In this document: positions 18,358 through 28,700 of the stretch, piece by piece
How the letters are laid out: each line of letters starts with the position of its first letter
Numbering within the stretch: position 1 is the first letter of the stretch
Assembly (NCBI RefSeq): GCF_003814005.1
Contig: NZ_CP033898.1
Coordinates: 558,001-622,000, forward strand
DNA length: 64,000 nt
Source: Corynebacterium pseudopelargi
Lineage (GTDB): Bacteria; Actinomycetota; Actinomycetes; Mycobacteriales; Mycobacteriaceae
Reading direction: 5' to 3'
Program-made: the position numbers and the translations under genes
Notes under the pieces: generated by a model
What the model saw: only the letters and a program-made list of their open reading frames with translations
Databases searched by the model: none
Told to the model about the DNA's origin: nothing

Positions 18358-19866
18358 TTACTGCTTCGGTGCTGCAAGCTGCTTCTCCAAAGCAGCCACA
18401 CGCCCATCAAGACGCTCCAAGGCTTTTAAGATCAGCTCGGTATTCTTCATCGCCAAAAACGCGTTGCGATCAGCGTGCAGAATGAAATTCCCGCGAGCGT
18501 CCTTAAAATCACTGCCATCAACGAGGGTTTTCACCACATCATCAAGCGACTGTGCCAACTTCTTCACCTCCTCCCGCTGCTGCTGTTGTTTCGGGGTGAT
18601 GCCCTTCGTTGCTGCCACATAGCCCTTCGGGGGGATCAGCGTGGCGAGCTGGTCAAGCGTGCACCAATACCCATAAGGGCGGAACCCGCTATCGGCCACC
18701 CACACATGGCGTTGGCCGGTGTTGTCCACCGCGTAGCCCATCACAGCCACATAGTGGTACACGACCCCACCGCCATACGCAGGGTTAATGTTGGATTTGT
18801 ACGATGCGCGGGGATAGTTCGACGGCGGGGCAACGATATTCGCAATCACACCCCTGCCCACGTCAATGGAGCGCACAATGTCCTGCCACAGGCGGGTTTT
18901 TTGCTCATTGGTCGGTGGGTCATTCGGCATCTCCACGGCCTTCCATGCACCATCGGGCACATGACGCTGCAGCACCGGCAAAATGTTGTAGATGCTGTTG
19001 GTGCCGTTGGTGGTGGTTTGCATTTGGCGCGCGAGGTCACGCTCACCAATCAAATGCCCCGTAGCCGCGCGCACCACAGTTTGTGTCGAAGCTGGGCCGC
19101 AGTAGTAGTAGGTGTCTTGTACTACTTGGTCTCGGGGGTATTCGAGCACTTTTTCCACGGTGGTGATGGTGTGTGCCACGGGTGGGGCTGGCTTGTCACC
19201 ACGCCCAGTAAAAAGCTGTTTTAGTTGCTCGCGGGTGCCCTTATAGGCGTTCACATCAACCTTGAAGCCCGCCACCAAGCCATTGGAGCCGTATTGCAGA
19301 ATATCCGGCTTACGATCACCCAACGGATAACCCCAGCCAGCATGCTTGTCTGCACCATCAGCTAGATAAGCGTCCTTGTAGGGCAGGGTACGATTCTTGC
19401 CATAATTCGACACCCACAGGGCACCCAGGCCACGCATCGACGGCTCACCACCTGGCATCTGCTCCCAATACCACGCACCGGAATACACACCGGCCACGGT
19501 GTAGCCGCGTTTCTCAAGCTCACGTTTCGCGGCATGCACATCGTCCTTCGTAAGCAACTTCCGGCCACTGGCGTCAACAGATTCCACATCAATCCACACC
19601 GGCAGGTCACGACGCCCACCCATTTGCGCATCGATCACATCCACCTGCTGCGCAATGGTGGTGCCCTCACTAGGGGCGCGCAAATACCAGTAGGTGGCCA
19701 CGAGCAGCCCCGCCGATTCAGCATCAGCCAAATGCGAGCGGAACACCTTATCGCGGTAGGTGCCATCACACAGGCGCAGGATCGCAAACTCAATGCCCTC
19801 ACCTTTTGCCCTGCGTAGGCTCATGCCTGATTGGTGCTCGGACACATCAACACCGAAAATGGTCAT
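18358..19866 (-). CDS. Endolysin: GH25 muramidase plus C39-like peptidase
   Basis: 502 residues. Residues 1-205 form a glycoside hydrolase 25 domain (FGVDVSEHQ with the first catalytic Asp; VWIDVES; final DVNAYKG). After a proline linker, residues 235-410 form a C39-type papain-like domain: YYYCGPAST with the nucleophile Cys, HYVAVMGY with the His, and VADSGF. The last 80 residues are helical and may bind the wall or oligomerise. Two lytic activities (glycan and peptide) are therefore fused in one protein. Start ATG has AGGAGG 4 nt upstream; a terminator precedes it. No signal peptide, so export needs the holin. Confidence 0.9.
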   Translation of the reverse strand: MTIFGVDVSEHQSGMSLRRAKGEGIEFAILRLCDGTYRDKVFRSHLADAESAGLLVATYWYLRAPSEGTTIAQQVDVIDAQMGGRRDLPVWIDVESVDASGRKLLTKDDVHAAKRELEKRGYTVAGVYSGAWYWEQMPGGEPSMRGLGALWVSNYGKNRTLPYKDAYLADGADKHAGWGYPLGDRKPDILQYGSNGLVAGFKVDVNAYKGTREQLKQLFTGRGDKPAPPVAHTITTVEKVLEYPRDQVVQDTYYYCGPASTQTVVRAATGHLIGERDLARQMQTTTNGTNSIYNILPVLQRHVPDGAWKAVEMPNDPPTNEQKTRLWQDIVRSIDVGRGVIANIVAPPSNYPRASYKSNINPAYGGGVVYHYVAVMGYAVDNTGQRHVWVADSGFRPYGYWCTLDQLATLIPPKGYVAATKGITPKQQQQREEVKKLAQSLDDVVKTLVDGSDFKDARGNFILHADRNAFLAMKNTELILKALERLDGRVAALEKQLAAPKQ

Positions 19867-19879
19867 TCATCCTCCTAAA

Positions 19880-19904
19880 AGAAAAGCCCCGCATGTTGCG
19901 GGGG
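19880..19904 (-). terminator. Intrinsic terminator between tail fibre and lysin
   Basis: - strand CCCCGCA (19902-19896 region) pairs with TGCGGGG (19893-19887), followed by CTTTTCTTTT. Confidence 0.75.
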
Positions 19905-21698
19905 TTAGTTGGCTGGGTAGGTGATCGAAAAGCGGAAATAATTCGCTTTCTGCTGCTCATAAATTTTCGACTCAATCGGATACCCACCCTGGCTATTCCA
20001 AAACAGTCGCCACGGCACGGTCTGGGCAGAGCTGATTGAGTATGGCACTAGGAATTTGATCTGGTCACCCAGCATGTAGGGGGTGATAGCGAACCGGTTC
20101 ACCCCGGCGATGTAGGCTTCGCCAGCACCAAACAGGCGCGCACCAGCCGGGTAGTTGGGGGTGCCGGGGAGGTTCTTCACCAGCACATCACCACCACCAG
20201 CCATAGCGCCTTCCGAGCCGATCACAATCTCACCCACCAGATAAATCTGGCCACCAACCCGGCAATATTGGAACGATTCTTTGCCGTTCGACCCGACCCT
20301 AATGCGTTGGGTGTCCCACACCTCACACGGGTGTGTTTGCCACCCCTTCGGTAACTGGGCTGCATCAACGTATTTTTTGTTCGCAGCGTGCGCCGGTGCC
20401 GTGGGGTCACCAACCTGCAAAACACCACCCGCACCACGCAACGGAATGCTGTTCGGCTTCGCGGGCTCCCCATACGGGATCATCGTGTCGGAAATGTCAT
20501 CCATCGCATACACGGAGTTCCATTGGTGCCCAAGGCTTAGCTTGTCATTGAGCTGTGACATGGTGGCTACATCATCACCCGCAACCCCGTTCGCGGCCTT
20601 GATCCTGCCCTCCCCAGTGCGCTTCACCAGGGTGGATTGTGTGGCGTTTTCAGAGACGGGCATACTGTCCAGCTTGCGGGCAAGGCCTTCTTGCAAAGCC
20701 GTAGTATCTGCTTTGCCGGAGATCATCGACTGCACCGCCTGCGACGTAGGCAGGCTATCGACCTTATCCAACTGTGATTGCACGTTCACATGCAGCTGTG
20801 CCTTCGTCCAACCACCCTCCGGGGCACCCTGCGCAGCAGACTCCGCAGACCGAGCGGCAGCCTTCGCGGACTCTCCAGCCTCCGTGGCATGCTCACCAGC
20901 CTCACGGGCTTTCGCCTCCGCCTCATCACGCGCAGCCTCCGCACGATCCGCGTCAGCATGCCCCAGCTCCGACAGCGAGCGCCCTTCCACGATCAGGGCG
21001 ACACCGGCCTCGCGCGCAGCCTCCGACTTCTCAGCCCACTCCCGCGCCGTGGTCACATGCCCCTCAGCCACCCCGGCCTGCTCACCAGCCGTTACAGCAT
21101 GACCCTGGGCAACATCCCTAGCTTCTTGGGCTTCATCACGAAAACCCCTGGCAGCATCACGCGCAGACTCCGCCAAGCCACGCGCCTCAACCGCCGTATC
21201 CTTCGCAGCCACCGTTTCATCACGCGCAGCCCCAACCGCCTCCAACGACGCCGTGATCTCACCACGCAACGCGCCCTCCGCATCAGCCACAACAGCAGCC
21301 ACCCTGCCCTCGGCTTGCTTCGCAGCACTCGCGGACTTCCCAGCAGCCGTAGCCACCCTCGAAGCCTCAGCAACCAACTCCTCAACACGCGACACCACCG
21401 CAGGCGACCACTGCACCTGATGCTCCAACATCTCCGAAAAATTATGCCGCCCATCCTCCGGGATGTTGATCTCCCAGCGGCGGAACACACCACCGGCGTG
21501 CACCTCGAGCGCGACCGGCCCTGGGTCAATGCCATCAATCACGCACTGGCCATCGACCAGCCTGTACGTCTCCCGCATTGGCAGAATCACCGCGCCCGGG
21601 ATCCCATGAGCCGGACGATCAACCACAGACTCCACCGTCACCGTGCCCTGGGCGCGGTCACCCACAATCGACCGAAAATCACACACCAAAATCGTCAT
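19905..21698 (-). CDS. Large tail fibre / receptor-binding protein
   Basis: 597 residues in four parts. First, a ~100-residue N-terminal beta module shared with the 16.6-17.1 kb gene. Second, a long alanine-rich heptad region (about 115-300; repeated AEEARDAA/ESARDAARG units) that should form a trimeric coiled-coil shaft. Third, a linker with TALQEGLARKLDSM and KANGVAGDDVAT motifs typical of phage fibres. Fourth, a C-terminal beta-rich tip (about 420-597). ATGA overlap with the preceding minor tail gene. It is the probable host-recognition fibre. The repetitive shaft is open to recombination. Confidence 0.8.
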   Translation of the reverse strand: MTILVCDFRSIVGDRAQGTVTVESVVDRPAHGIPGAVILPMRETYRLVDGQCVIDGIDPGPVALEVHAGGVFRRWEINIPEDGRHNFSEMLEHQVQWSPAVVSRVEELVAEASRVATAAGKSASAAKQAEGRVAAVVADAEGALRGEITASLEAVGAARDETVAAKDTAVEARGLAESARDAARGFRDEAQEARDVAQGHAVTAGEQAGVAEGHVTTAREWAEKSEAAREAGVALIVEGRSLSELGHADADRAEAARDEAEAKAREAGEHATEAGESAKAAARSAESAAQGAPEGGWTKAQLHVNVQSQLDKVDSLPTSQAVQSMISGKADTTALQEGLARKLDSMPVSENATQSTLVKRTGEGRIKAANGVAGDDVATMSQLNDKLSLGHQWNSVYAMDDISDTMIPYGEPAKPNSIPLRGAGGVLQVGDPTAPAHAANKKYVDAAQLPKGWQTHPCEVWDTQRIRVGSNGKESFQYCRVGGQIYLVGEIVIGSEGAMAGGGDVLVKNLPGTPNYPAGARLFGAGEAYIAGVNRFAITPYMLGDQIKFLVPYSISSAQTVPWRLFWNSQGGYPIESKIYEQQKANYFRFSITYPAN

Positions 21699-22480
21699 GG
21701 CTGGATTCCTCCTTCAATTTCATCTGAGTTTTCGGCACCCGTGGCACCAACATCTGTTTTGCGCGAGATGTGTTGCACCACCAGGCGCGTATTGGAGGGG
21801 CCACCAAGCAGCAGCCTTGAACCGTGAATCCACGCGACCTCCACGATCACCGTGTACTCGGGCTCAGGCACCACCACCGACGACACGATCGTGGACGTGA
21901 TCGTGTTTTGGTTGTCCTCCACACCGACCTGCTCCGAAAACAGCGAGCCGTCAGGCCGGTAAACACGCACCATCCACTTCACATAGCCCGCACCCAAACC
22001 GAGCGCATTGCCACCAAACGCCAACTGGGCGCGAATATCCCACAAGCCCTTATCCAGCAGACGGATACCACCGTCCACCAGTTCGCAGCCGCGCATCGGC
22101 CCGAGCTGCTGATCAAATCGCATGCGCCCGTGGTTATTGCCGAATTGCAGGAAGCCACCCTGCTCCTTCATGTAAGCGCTGCCGTAATCCAGCAGTGGTG
22201 AGAGCAGGTCGAGCCGGTTTTTTAGCGCGAGTTGCCCATCCTGAAACGCCTCCGCCACCCGCTCAAACCCTGGTGGGGTGGCACCTTTGAAAATGCTGAT
22301 CAGCGGGGCGAACACATCCCGCTTCAACCCCTCCAAGAATTTTGAGCGGGCATCGTCCACGGCGCGCTGCACAGGGGCACGCAGACGGCGGCGCACATCG
22401 TCCTCAGTCATGCGCTGCAAATCTTGCAGCCCACCCATGCCAATAAAACCCTCAGGCATTGAGCCATGTGGCGCGGTCAT
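21695..22480 (-). CDS. Minor tail protein
   Basis: 261 residues: helical N-terminal third (LQRMTEDDVRRRL...VDDARSKF), then a beta-rich C-terminal part (VKWMVRVYRPDGSLFSEQVG, EYTVIVEVAWIHGS). It is coupled by ATGA overlaps on both sides within the Dit - Gp37-like - gene29-like - fibre series, so it is probably a baseplate or tip component. No closer function can be assigned. Confidence 0.65.
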   Translation of the reverse strand: MTAPHGSMPEGFIGMGGLQDLQRMTEDDVRRRLRAPVQRAVDDARSKFLEGLKRDVFAPLISIFKGATPPGFERVAEAFQDGQLALKNRLDLLSPLLDYGSAYMKEQGGFLQFGNNHGRMRFDQQLGPMRGCELVDGGIRLLDKGLWDIRAQLAFGGNALGLGAGYVKWMVRVYRPDGSLFSEQVGVEDNQNTITSTIVSSVVVPEPEYTVIVEVAWIHGSRLLLGGPSNTRLVVQHISRKTDVGATGAENSDEIEGGIQP

Positions 22481-22845
22481 AGATTCAGCCTCGCTTTCAG
22501 TGCTTCTAGGAGCGCCTGCGCGTCCTCATCGGACATGGTGGTGAGATCAACACCCGTTGGTTGCGGCGTGGCCACGGCCTCACCATTGGGAATCCGCTCC
22601 CACTGCACACCGGCATTCCGCAACGGCGCGGACTCATCGACCCGCTGGCGAATCACCTGCAGCTCCGGGTGGTGGCGGAAACCGCAATCCCACAGGAATT
22701 GTGACAGCCACGGCAGGTACAGCAGCGGGAACACGATATTTGGCAGGTCGGGGTTGTATCCCACCGGGGGAATGGACGCGACCGCCCACCCGAAATGCTG
22801 CTCCGGATCCGACATGTCTGCTTTGGTCTGGTCTACTGGGATCAC
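22477..22845 (-). CDS. Phage gene 29-like protein
   Basis: 122 residues. The segment DPEQHFGWAVASIPPVG and the WDCGFRHHPELQ motif match the small actinophage 'gene 29' family found next to minor tail genes. GTG start at 22845, chosen for the GTGA overlap and the AGGAG site 7 nt upstream. Role in tail assembly is inferred from position. Confidence 0.7.
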   Translation of the reverse strand: MIPVDQTKADMSDPEQHFGWAVASIPPVGYNPDLPNIVFPLLYLPWLSQFLWDCGFRHHPELQVIRQRVDESAPLRNAGVQWERIPNGEAVATPQPTGVDLTTMSDEDAQALLEALKARLNL

Positions 22846-24524
22846 GCCCACACTCCTAGCTCTTTCAGAACTTCGAAAAATTGTTTGGACTGGCCAAAAA
22901 GGCGCGCCAAGGGGGATTGATCGGCGCGCGGGTCACCAAATGAAGCCGTGAGCTTCACCGGCTCATCACGCGAGCACACCATCGTCACCTGCGTCATCTG
23001 TAAAACCGGGTAGTAGCCGCCGGGCATGCCCTCAAGCAGCACACCGGCGCGGTCACCCAACCAAATATGGCCACGGCCCATGTCACCAATGATGTAGGGT
23101 GCCCCGTCCCTGATAGCGACCGTGGCGTAATCCTTCGCGCGGGTCTTATAGAAGGCCTCGCGCATCGCCACCAGGCCACTAAACGACCACGCGGTTTCGC
23201 CACCCTCAGCCCAACCTTCGTGGTAGTACGACCACCCGGCCATCATTGTGCGAAGCGGCGACTTCACCGACCCAAACGCAAGGAAAACATCTTCATAGAG
23301 GGGTTTCAGCGCGGTATCCACAATCCCACCAGCAGACGGCATCAAAAAGATCGACCCGATCAAATTGCCCACAAGCTGCGTCACCATCGACACAGCCGAA
23401 TTCACACCAGGGGCAGACCTACCACCAGCAGTAATTTGGGCGACCGTCGCAGGTTGCCACGTCCACGAACCAGATTCCACCGGGGTAAATTCACCGTCGC
23501 GGAACACCACCCAGGGGTAACGCGGGTGCGTGCCTAGGAAACGGGATACGGCGTGCTCAACCGGGACAGTAGGATTCGCCACCACCGTGACCACATCATC
23601 CACCACGTTATCGGCCATTTTCGTGACCGTGCGCACCATGCCACCAAAGATGGTGCCACCAATCGCGGTCTGCTCAAACACACCCGACTTATCCTCAATA
23701 TCCACCACGAGTTGGCCTTGACGCATAGGCCCCAGCCAGCCCTTGGGCTTCGGGTCACCCCGCAGCCACCGGCGGCAAGTGATCATCAGCCCAGCATCAT
23801 CCAGGGAAGGGGCGGCCACTTCCATGAAATTTTTCATGCGGGAGGACACCACACCCCACTGCGAATCATCAAGCAGAATAGACCCCGGCGCCACGATGAT
23901 CGACCAATTCCACGGGGTGAAGCCCTCACCCCACGTTTTCGGATTCAGCGGATCATCAGGGAGTTGCCACATGTTGCCGTGAAGGCGCATGAGGTTCACT
24001 AGCAATGTGGTTTTCAAAATCGTGCGCAATGGCCCAGCGAGCGCAAACGCCTTCGGGAACTGCACCCCAGCCGGTAAAAAGGGGTTCGGCCACACGAGCA
24101 CATGCTCCAGCTCTTTCAGGTCATGCAAAAACTTCAACTCAACATGACGCGTGCCATCGCTGTTTTTCACCAGCGTGACCGACTGGCACCGGCCACCCCA
24201 ACGCGCATCCTGCCCATCAAGAGCACGATCAAACGTCACATGGATGTTCTTCGTCTTTCGGCCACGATGATCCAACGCCCACTTCGCCAAATGATGGTCA
24301 TGGGGCAGGGTGATAAACGCAGCGCCAACCTCGTTGTACTTCCATTCGCACTGCATATCCAGCGCGCCACCCACAACGCCGCGCAGATTCCAATCACCAT
24401 CCCACAAGCGCACCAGTGGCGTCCAGGCGCGTTGTGCATCGCGTGCCTTCCGCTCCGCATCAACCCGCCCATACACCTCAGACAAATGCGCATCGAGCCG
24501 CTTCAACGCTGCTGCAGTAGCCAC
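22842..24524 (-). CDS. Gp37-like minor tail protein (tail tip/baseplate)
   Basis: 560 residues. It resembles Gp37-type siphovirus tail proteins: N-terminal RLWDGDWNLRGVV and EVGAAFITLPHDHHLAKW segments, a central beta region and two hydrophobic helices near residues 380-400. It probably lies at the tail tip after the distal tail protein. GTG start with GGAGG 4 nt upstream. Confidence 0.75.
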   Translation of the reverse strand: MATAAALKRLDAHLSEVYGRVDAERKARDAQRAWTPLVRLWDGDWNLRGVVGGALDMQCEWKYNEVGAAFITLPHDHHLAKWALDHRGRKTKNIHVTFDRALDGQDARWGGRCQSVTLVKNSDGTRHVELKFLHDLKELEHVLVWPNPFLPAGVQFPKAFALAGPLRTILKTTLLVNLMRLHGNMWQLPDDPLNPKTWGEGFTPWNWSIIVAPGSILLDDSQWGVVSSRMKNFMEVAAPSLDDAGLMITCRRWLRGDPKPKGWLGPMRQGQLVVDIEDKSGVFEQTAIGGTIFGGMVRTVTKMADNVVDDVVTVVANPTVPVEHAVSRFLGTHPRYPWVVFRDGEFTPVESGSWTWQPATVAQITAGGRSAPGVNSAVSMVTQLVGNLIGSIFLMPSAGGIVDTALKPLYEDVFLAFGSVKSPLRTMMAGWSYYHEGWAEGGETAWSFSGLVAMREAFYKTRAKDYATVAIRDGAPYIIGDMGRGHIWLGDRAGVLLEGMPGGYYPVLQMTQVTMVCSRDEPVKLTASFGDPRADQSPLARLFGQSKQFFEVLKELGVWA

Positions 24525-24533
24525 AAAACCTCC

Positions 24534-25724
24534 CTAATCAAGCCCATAGGGCCTCGTCCACCGGCGCTCCATACGCACCTGCACCCCAGCACCAGGCAAA
24601 TTAAAAGCCTGCCCCCAGGTATGACCCCACGCATCACCAATCAACTCCGCCAAACGTGATCGCGACAACTTATCGAGCAGTTGCCCCAGCCACTCACCAA
24701 TCAAGCCGATACCGCGTGCCCAATCCGCTGCCTGCTCTAGCGCTTCGCGGGTTTTCGCGGCGATCTGATCAGCCGAAAACTGCTCCAGCGTTTTCAGCCC
24801 AATACCGACCAGCATCTTCTCCAGGATTTCGGCCATCTTCACCAAAAACTCCACCGGAATATCAAACGGCACATCCAGCCGTTTCCACACCTCCGGCAAC
24901 AGGGGAAGGGGGTTCACGGCGATAGGGAGTTGAGTTGGTGGGGTGTGAGGCGGAACAGGGTACAGGAACGGCTTTTCCAACAGCATCCAGAAATTCGGTT
25001 TACCCACCACCGCCAACTGCTCATGCGTAGGATCAGAGTCCACCAAGGCATCCCACTTATAACGAAGGTGAGGCAGCACGATCTTTCGGTGCTGCTGCTC
25101 AAAACCCGGATAACCCTCACGAGTCTCAAACGAAAAATCCGGCAAAATGATCGAAGCAGGCCCCGTCACCGTCCATTTAAGCCACATCGGCATATCAGTT
25201 GGATTCGTCACGGTGACACTACCCGTCCAGTGCACACCATCAAACACCCACGGCTGCGTCTCCGTCTCCGACGTCCAAAGGGGATCACCAGCGATCAGGT
25301 GCATCAGCATCCTGGATGCGCCACGCTCATGCCCCGATGACTCCTCAAAATGTTGCTCCGGGGTGGCCTTCAACCGCACACCAATCCGGCGCGCCTGCCC
25401 CTCAACCTCCAACTCCATCACAGAGTCCTCGGTGTACGACCAAGCGCGACGCCACCTAGAATCGATCGACTCCCAAGACTCGCCATCGTGATCCAAAATC
25501 ATCACAGGAAGAGAAATTTCACGCGGCGCGAAATTCATACCTCGGAATGTGCCACCAACCTGGCCAACGCCAGACTGCCAGATAGTCTCCACAGGGGTAT
25601 CGGCCACAAGACCGACTTGTCCCTGGTCAATCCACACTCCTTGGTCGCCACCCTTTTTTCCGGTGATTCGCCAACGGGAACCGTCCACACCGTAAATTCG
25701 GATGTCTACTTTTTCGCGCCGCAC
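24534..25724 (-). CDS. Distal tail protein (Dit-like)
   Basis: 396 residues. Position directly after the tape measure gene and the beta-rich N-terminal half (WRITGKKGGDQGVWIDQG, MNFAPREISLPV) fit siphovirus Dit proteins that cap the tail tube. The C-terminal 140 residues are helical (EILEKMLVGIGLKTLEQF) and longer than minimal Dit. The GTG at 25724 has GAGGAGG 5-7 nt upstream; the longer frame to 25967 lies inside the tape-measure gene. Confidence 0.75.
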   Translation of the reverse strand: MRREKVDIRIYGVDGSRWRITGKKGGDQGVWIDQGQVGLVADTPVETIWQSGVGQVGGTFRGMNFAPREISLPVMILDHDGESWESIDSRWRRAWSYTEDSVMELEVEGQARRIGVRLKATPEQHFEESSGHERGASRMLMHLIAGDPLWTSETETQPWVFDGVHWTGSVTVTNPTDMPMWLKWTVTGPASIILPDFSFETREGYPGFEQQHRKIVLPHLRYKWDALVDSDPTHEQLAVVGKPNFWMLLEKPFLYPVPPHTPPTQLPIAVNPLPLLPEVWKRLDVPFDIPVEFLVKMAEILEKMLVGIGLKTLEQFSADQIAAKTREALEQAADWARGIGLIGEWLGQLLDKLSRSRLAELIGDAWGHTWGQAFNLPGAGVQVRMERRWTRPYGLD

Positions 25725-25743
25725 AAGACCCCTCCTCACAGGA

Positions 25744-28700
25744 TCACATGAAACCCGCCAATTCGCGCGCCTCAAGACGCCTTTTTGCTTCGTAGGCTTG
25801 TTCCATGTTTTGAACATTGATGTTGATAGGCGTTTTCGCCTGTACCTGCTGGGCAGTGGATTGTGCCCTGCCAGCAACCTCACGCACCCCGGTCTGCACC
25901 TGGTTGGCCATGTCCACGACCGGCTGCGCAAACTCCCCAACGGTATCGCGCACCGGCTCCGCGACAATATCCGCCGTTTGATTAGCGGCAGTCACAAACG
26001 CCTGTGCCCAACCCGAGGTGACACCACCGGCATAGTCAGCGGCAACACCCACCAGCGGTTCAAGCGCGGCACCAGCACCAGGCACAACAGAGTTCACACC
26101 GGCGATACCGGCCATGCCTGCGCTACCAACCGCCGAGGACGTCAAACCACCCACGATGGAAGGCAGCGACCCGCCGAGGTCATTGAGCATGCCCCACTGA
26201 TCATTGGTGAGCACCGCCTCCGGCTTGCCAGACAAGTTGAGTGCCAAAGATTTATCCTTCAGCACCCCGCCCTGGTCAAACAAGCCAACATTGTTCACCA
26301 ATTCTTCGGCGCGCCCCATCTTCCCCGCGTAGCGGTCAGGGAACGCCGAACGCTGCACCTTCTGGGCAGCATCACCCGGCTGCATGCCCCGCCAATCAAA
26401 CTTCACCAGCTCACGGAAGAACATGCCAGCCGATTTAAACGGGTCCATGCGCTCCGCGACCGTGCCCCACGCACCGTTATTGCGCTGCTGGAACAGGCCA
26501 ACCGAGTCATAATCACTGCCCACCGCATCATGGCGGAATTTCAGCGACTCAGGCACCGAATTATTGGCATACATTTGCAACGGATCACCGGACTCAACCA
26601 GTGCCGTAGCCACACCAATCTTCGCGCCATCAGCACCCAAATTCATGGCCTTGGCTTGACGCGCAATCTCATGCACGAAAAACTCCGGGCCCCATTCAGG
26701 CACCTTTGGTTGCTCCACCACATCGAACGTATCCGCGCCGCGTAATTGCGGGTCGCGCTTCATTTCCGCAGGCGTCATGCTAGTCACAGCATCATCATGC
26801 AGTTGCGCAGCGTGATCCTCAGCCAGCGAGGTACGCGGGTTGCCAGTGGCGTTATCCGAGTGAGCTTTGTCGTATTCCTGTTTCAGGTCACGCATACCAG
26901 TCAGCCACGACGGCAGCGTGTCAGGAACACCAAACACACCCAAAATGTCCGACACGTGGCCGGACACAACTTCCTTAGCGAGGTTGCCAGCCATCCCAGA
27001 AATCGTGTTCTCATTCGTGCCCGTGTTGCCAGTGGTATCCGCGCCCATAGACGCGGCAGCAGCATCACCAGGCGTATCCGGGATACCCATCGGGGTGGTG
27101 GAAATCGTCAGATCATCATCACCAAGATCCCCAAGCCCATCAAGCGCTACCTTGTCAAACTCCGGTTTCATTGGCAGGTAGTAGAAATCTGTGAAATACG
27201 AATCCCAAGCACCCGCAGCCTGGCCACCGTATTGACCATTACCCCTGGCACCGCCCATTTCGATGTTCACACCGTTAGGCAGCGTGCCAGCAGTATGACC
27301 ACCGCCTGGGCCTCCGTTCATGTAGCCGATGCGCAGATCACCAGATCCGCCACGGCCACGCTTAAACCCATGAGCAGCCAGCCACGAGCCTTCGTTCATG
27401 GTGGCGAATTTGCGGGGGAACGGGTCAAGGCCAACGGCCTTCGCGGCAACAGCGGATTGTGTGCCGGAGCAGTCGCCCCAGTTGGAACCGCCGAAGATAT
27501 ACGGTGCGCCTTCCAGGGGGCGTGATGCGCCACGGCCATGCACGAAGCTCACCAGCGCATCGGGGCCTACAACCGCGCCATCAGCGAACGCTGTAACGTG
27601 TTGTGGCCCCAGGTTGCCGTTGTAACCACCCGCGTAAGGCGCGCCGTTGCGATCTATGAGTTGGTATCCAAAGCGGGTTGCGACCTCATTCAAAATCGCG
27701 GTGGAGCGCACTCGCTTCGACGATGCCAGCGGGATATAAGCCTCGCCACCGGTTTCGTCCTCAGCCCACACGCGCCAAGCACCAGCCGGGGCGATCTGCG
27801 CCCGGTGATCCTCACGACCACCACCATTGGCGTATGCCTCAAGCTGGCGGATACCACCCTGAACATAGGCCTCTGTGATACCACCCGCAGCAAACGAAAT
27901 GATGCCACCACCGGACATACCGACCAGCGAACCGATCGACGAGAACGACAAGTGATCAGACAGCCAATTTTTGACTGAATTCCACTTCTCTTTCATGCCG
28001 TTCCACAGGCCACTGATAATGTCACGACCAGCATTCACCAGCCACGACCCGGCATCCTCAAACAAGGATTGAACCTTGCCGGGGATCTCGCCGATGTTAT
28101 CGATCATCTTCTGGATTCGTTCTTTCACGAAATCCACGACCGTGCCCACAATGTCCCGGAATGTCTCCCAGGCATTGCCAACCATCTCAACAATGCCCTT
28201 AAAAAATTCCATCGCCGTGTTGATCACACCGTGCACAATGTCGCTAATCGATTGACCCATCGACGAGAAGCGATCACCGATGTTGCCGAAATTGCCGGTG
28301 AGGATATCCGCCAGGATGCCAGCAGCCGTTTTAATCAGCTCCCACACCGGCTGGATAATGCCATTCCACACGCTCGAAATAATCGACCCCAGGGTGTTCC
28401 ACGCGGGAATGATCAAGTTGTTCACCACGATCATGATAATGTTGCCCACCAACTGCGCCAGCGACATAAACGTGTCAAAAACCGGCTTAATCAGCACATC
28501 CCACACCAGCTTGATGCCCTGCCCCAGCAAATCAAACGCCGGCATAACAATCGTGTTCACCCACGCCTGGATCGCAGCACCAATAGGATCAAGCCACGTC
28601 GCCTTGAACTGCCCAAGGCCCGTGCCCAGCTCATCCCATTTCGACTTGATCCAATCAACACCAGTCGAAAACGCATCCTTCACCGCGTTAAACCCGGCCT

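Noticed and set aside
17943..18410. 155-residue version of the holin
   Set aside because: The extra N-terminal residues lie upstream of the strong AGGAGG site and run into the lysin gene end.
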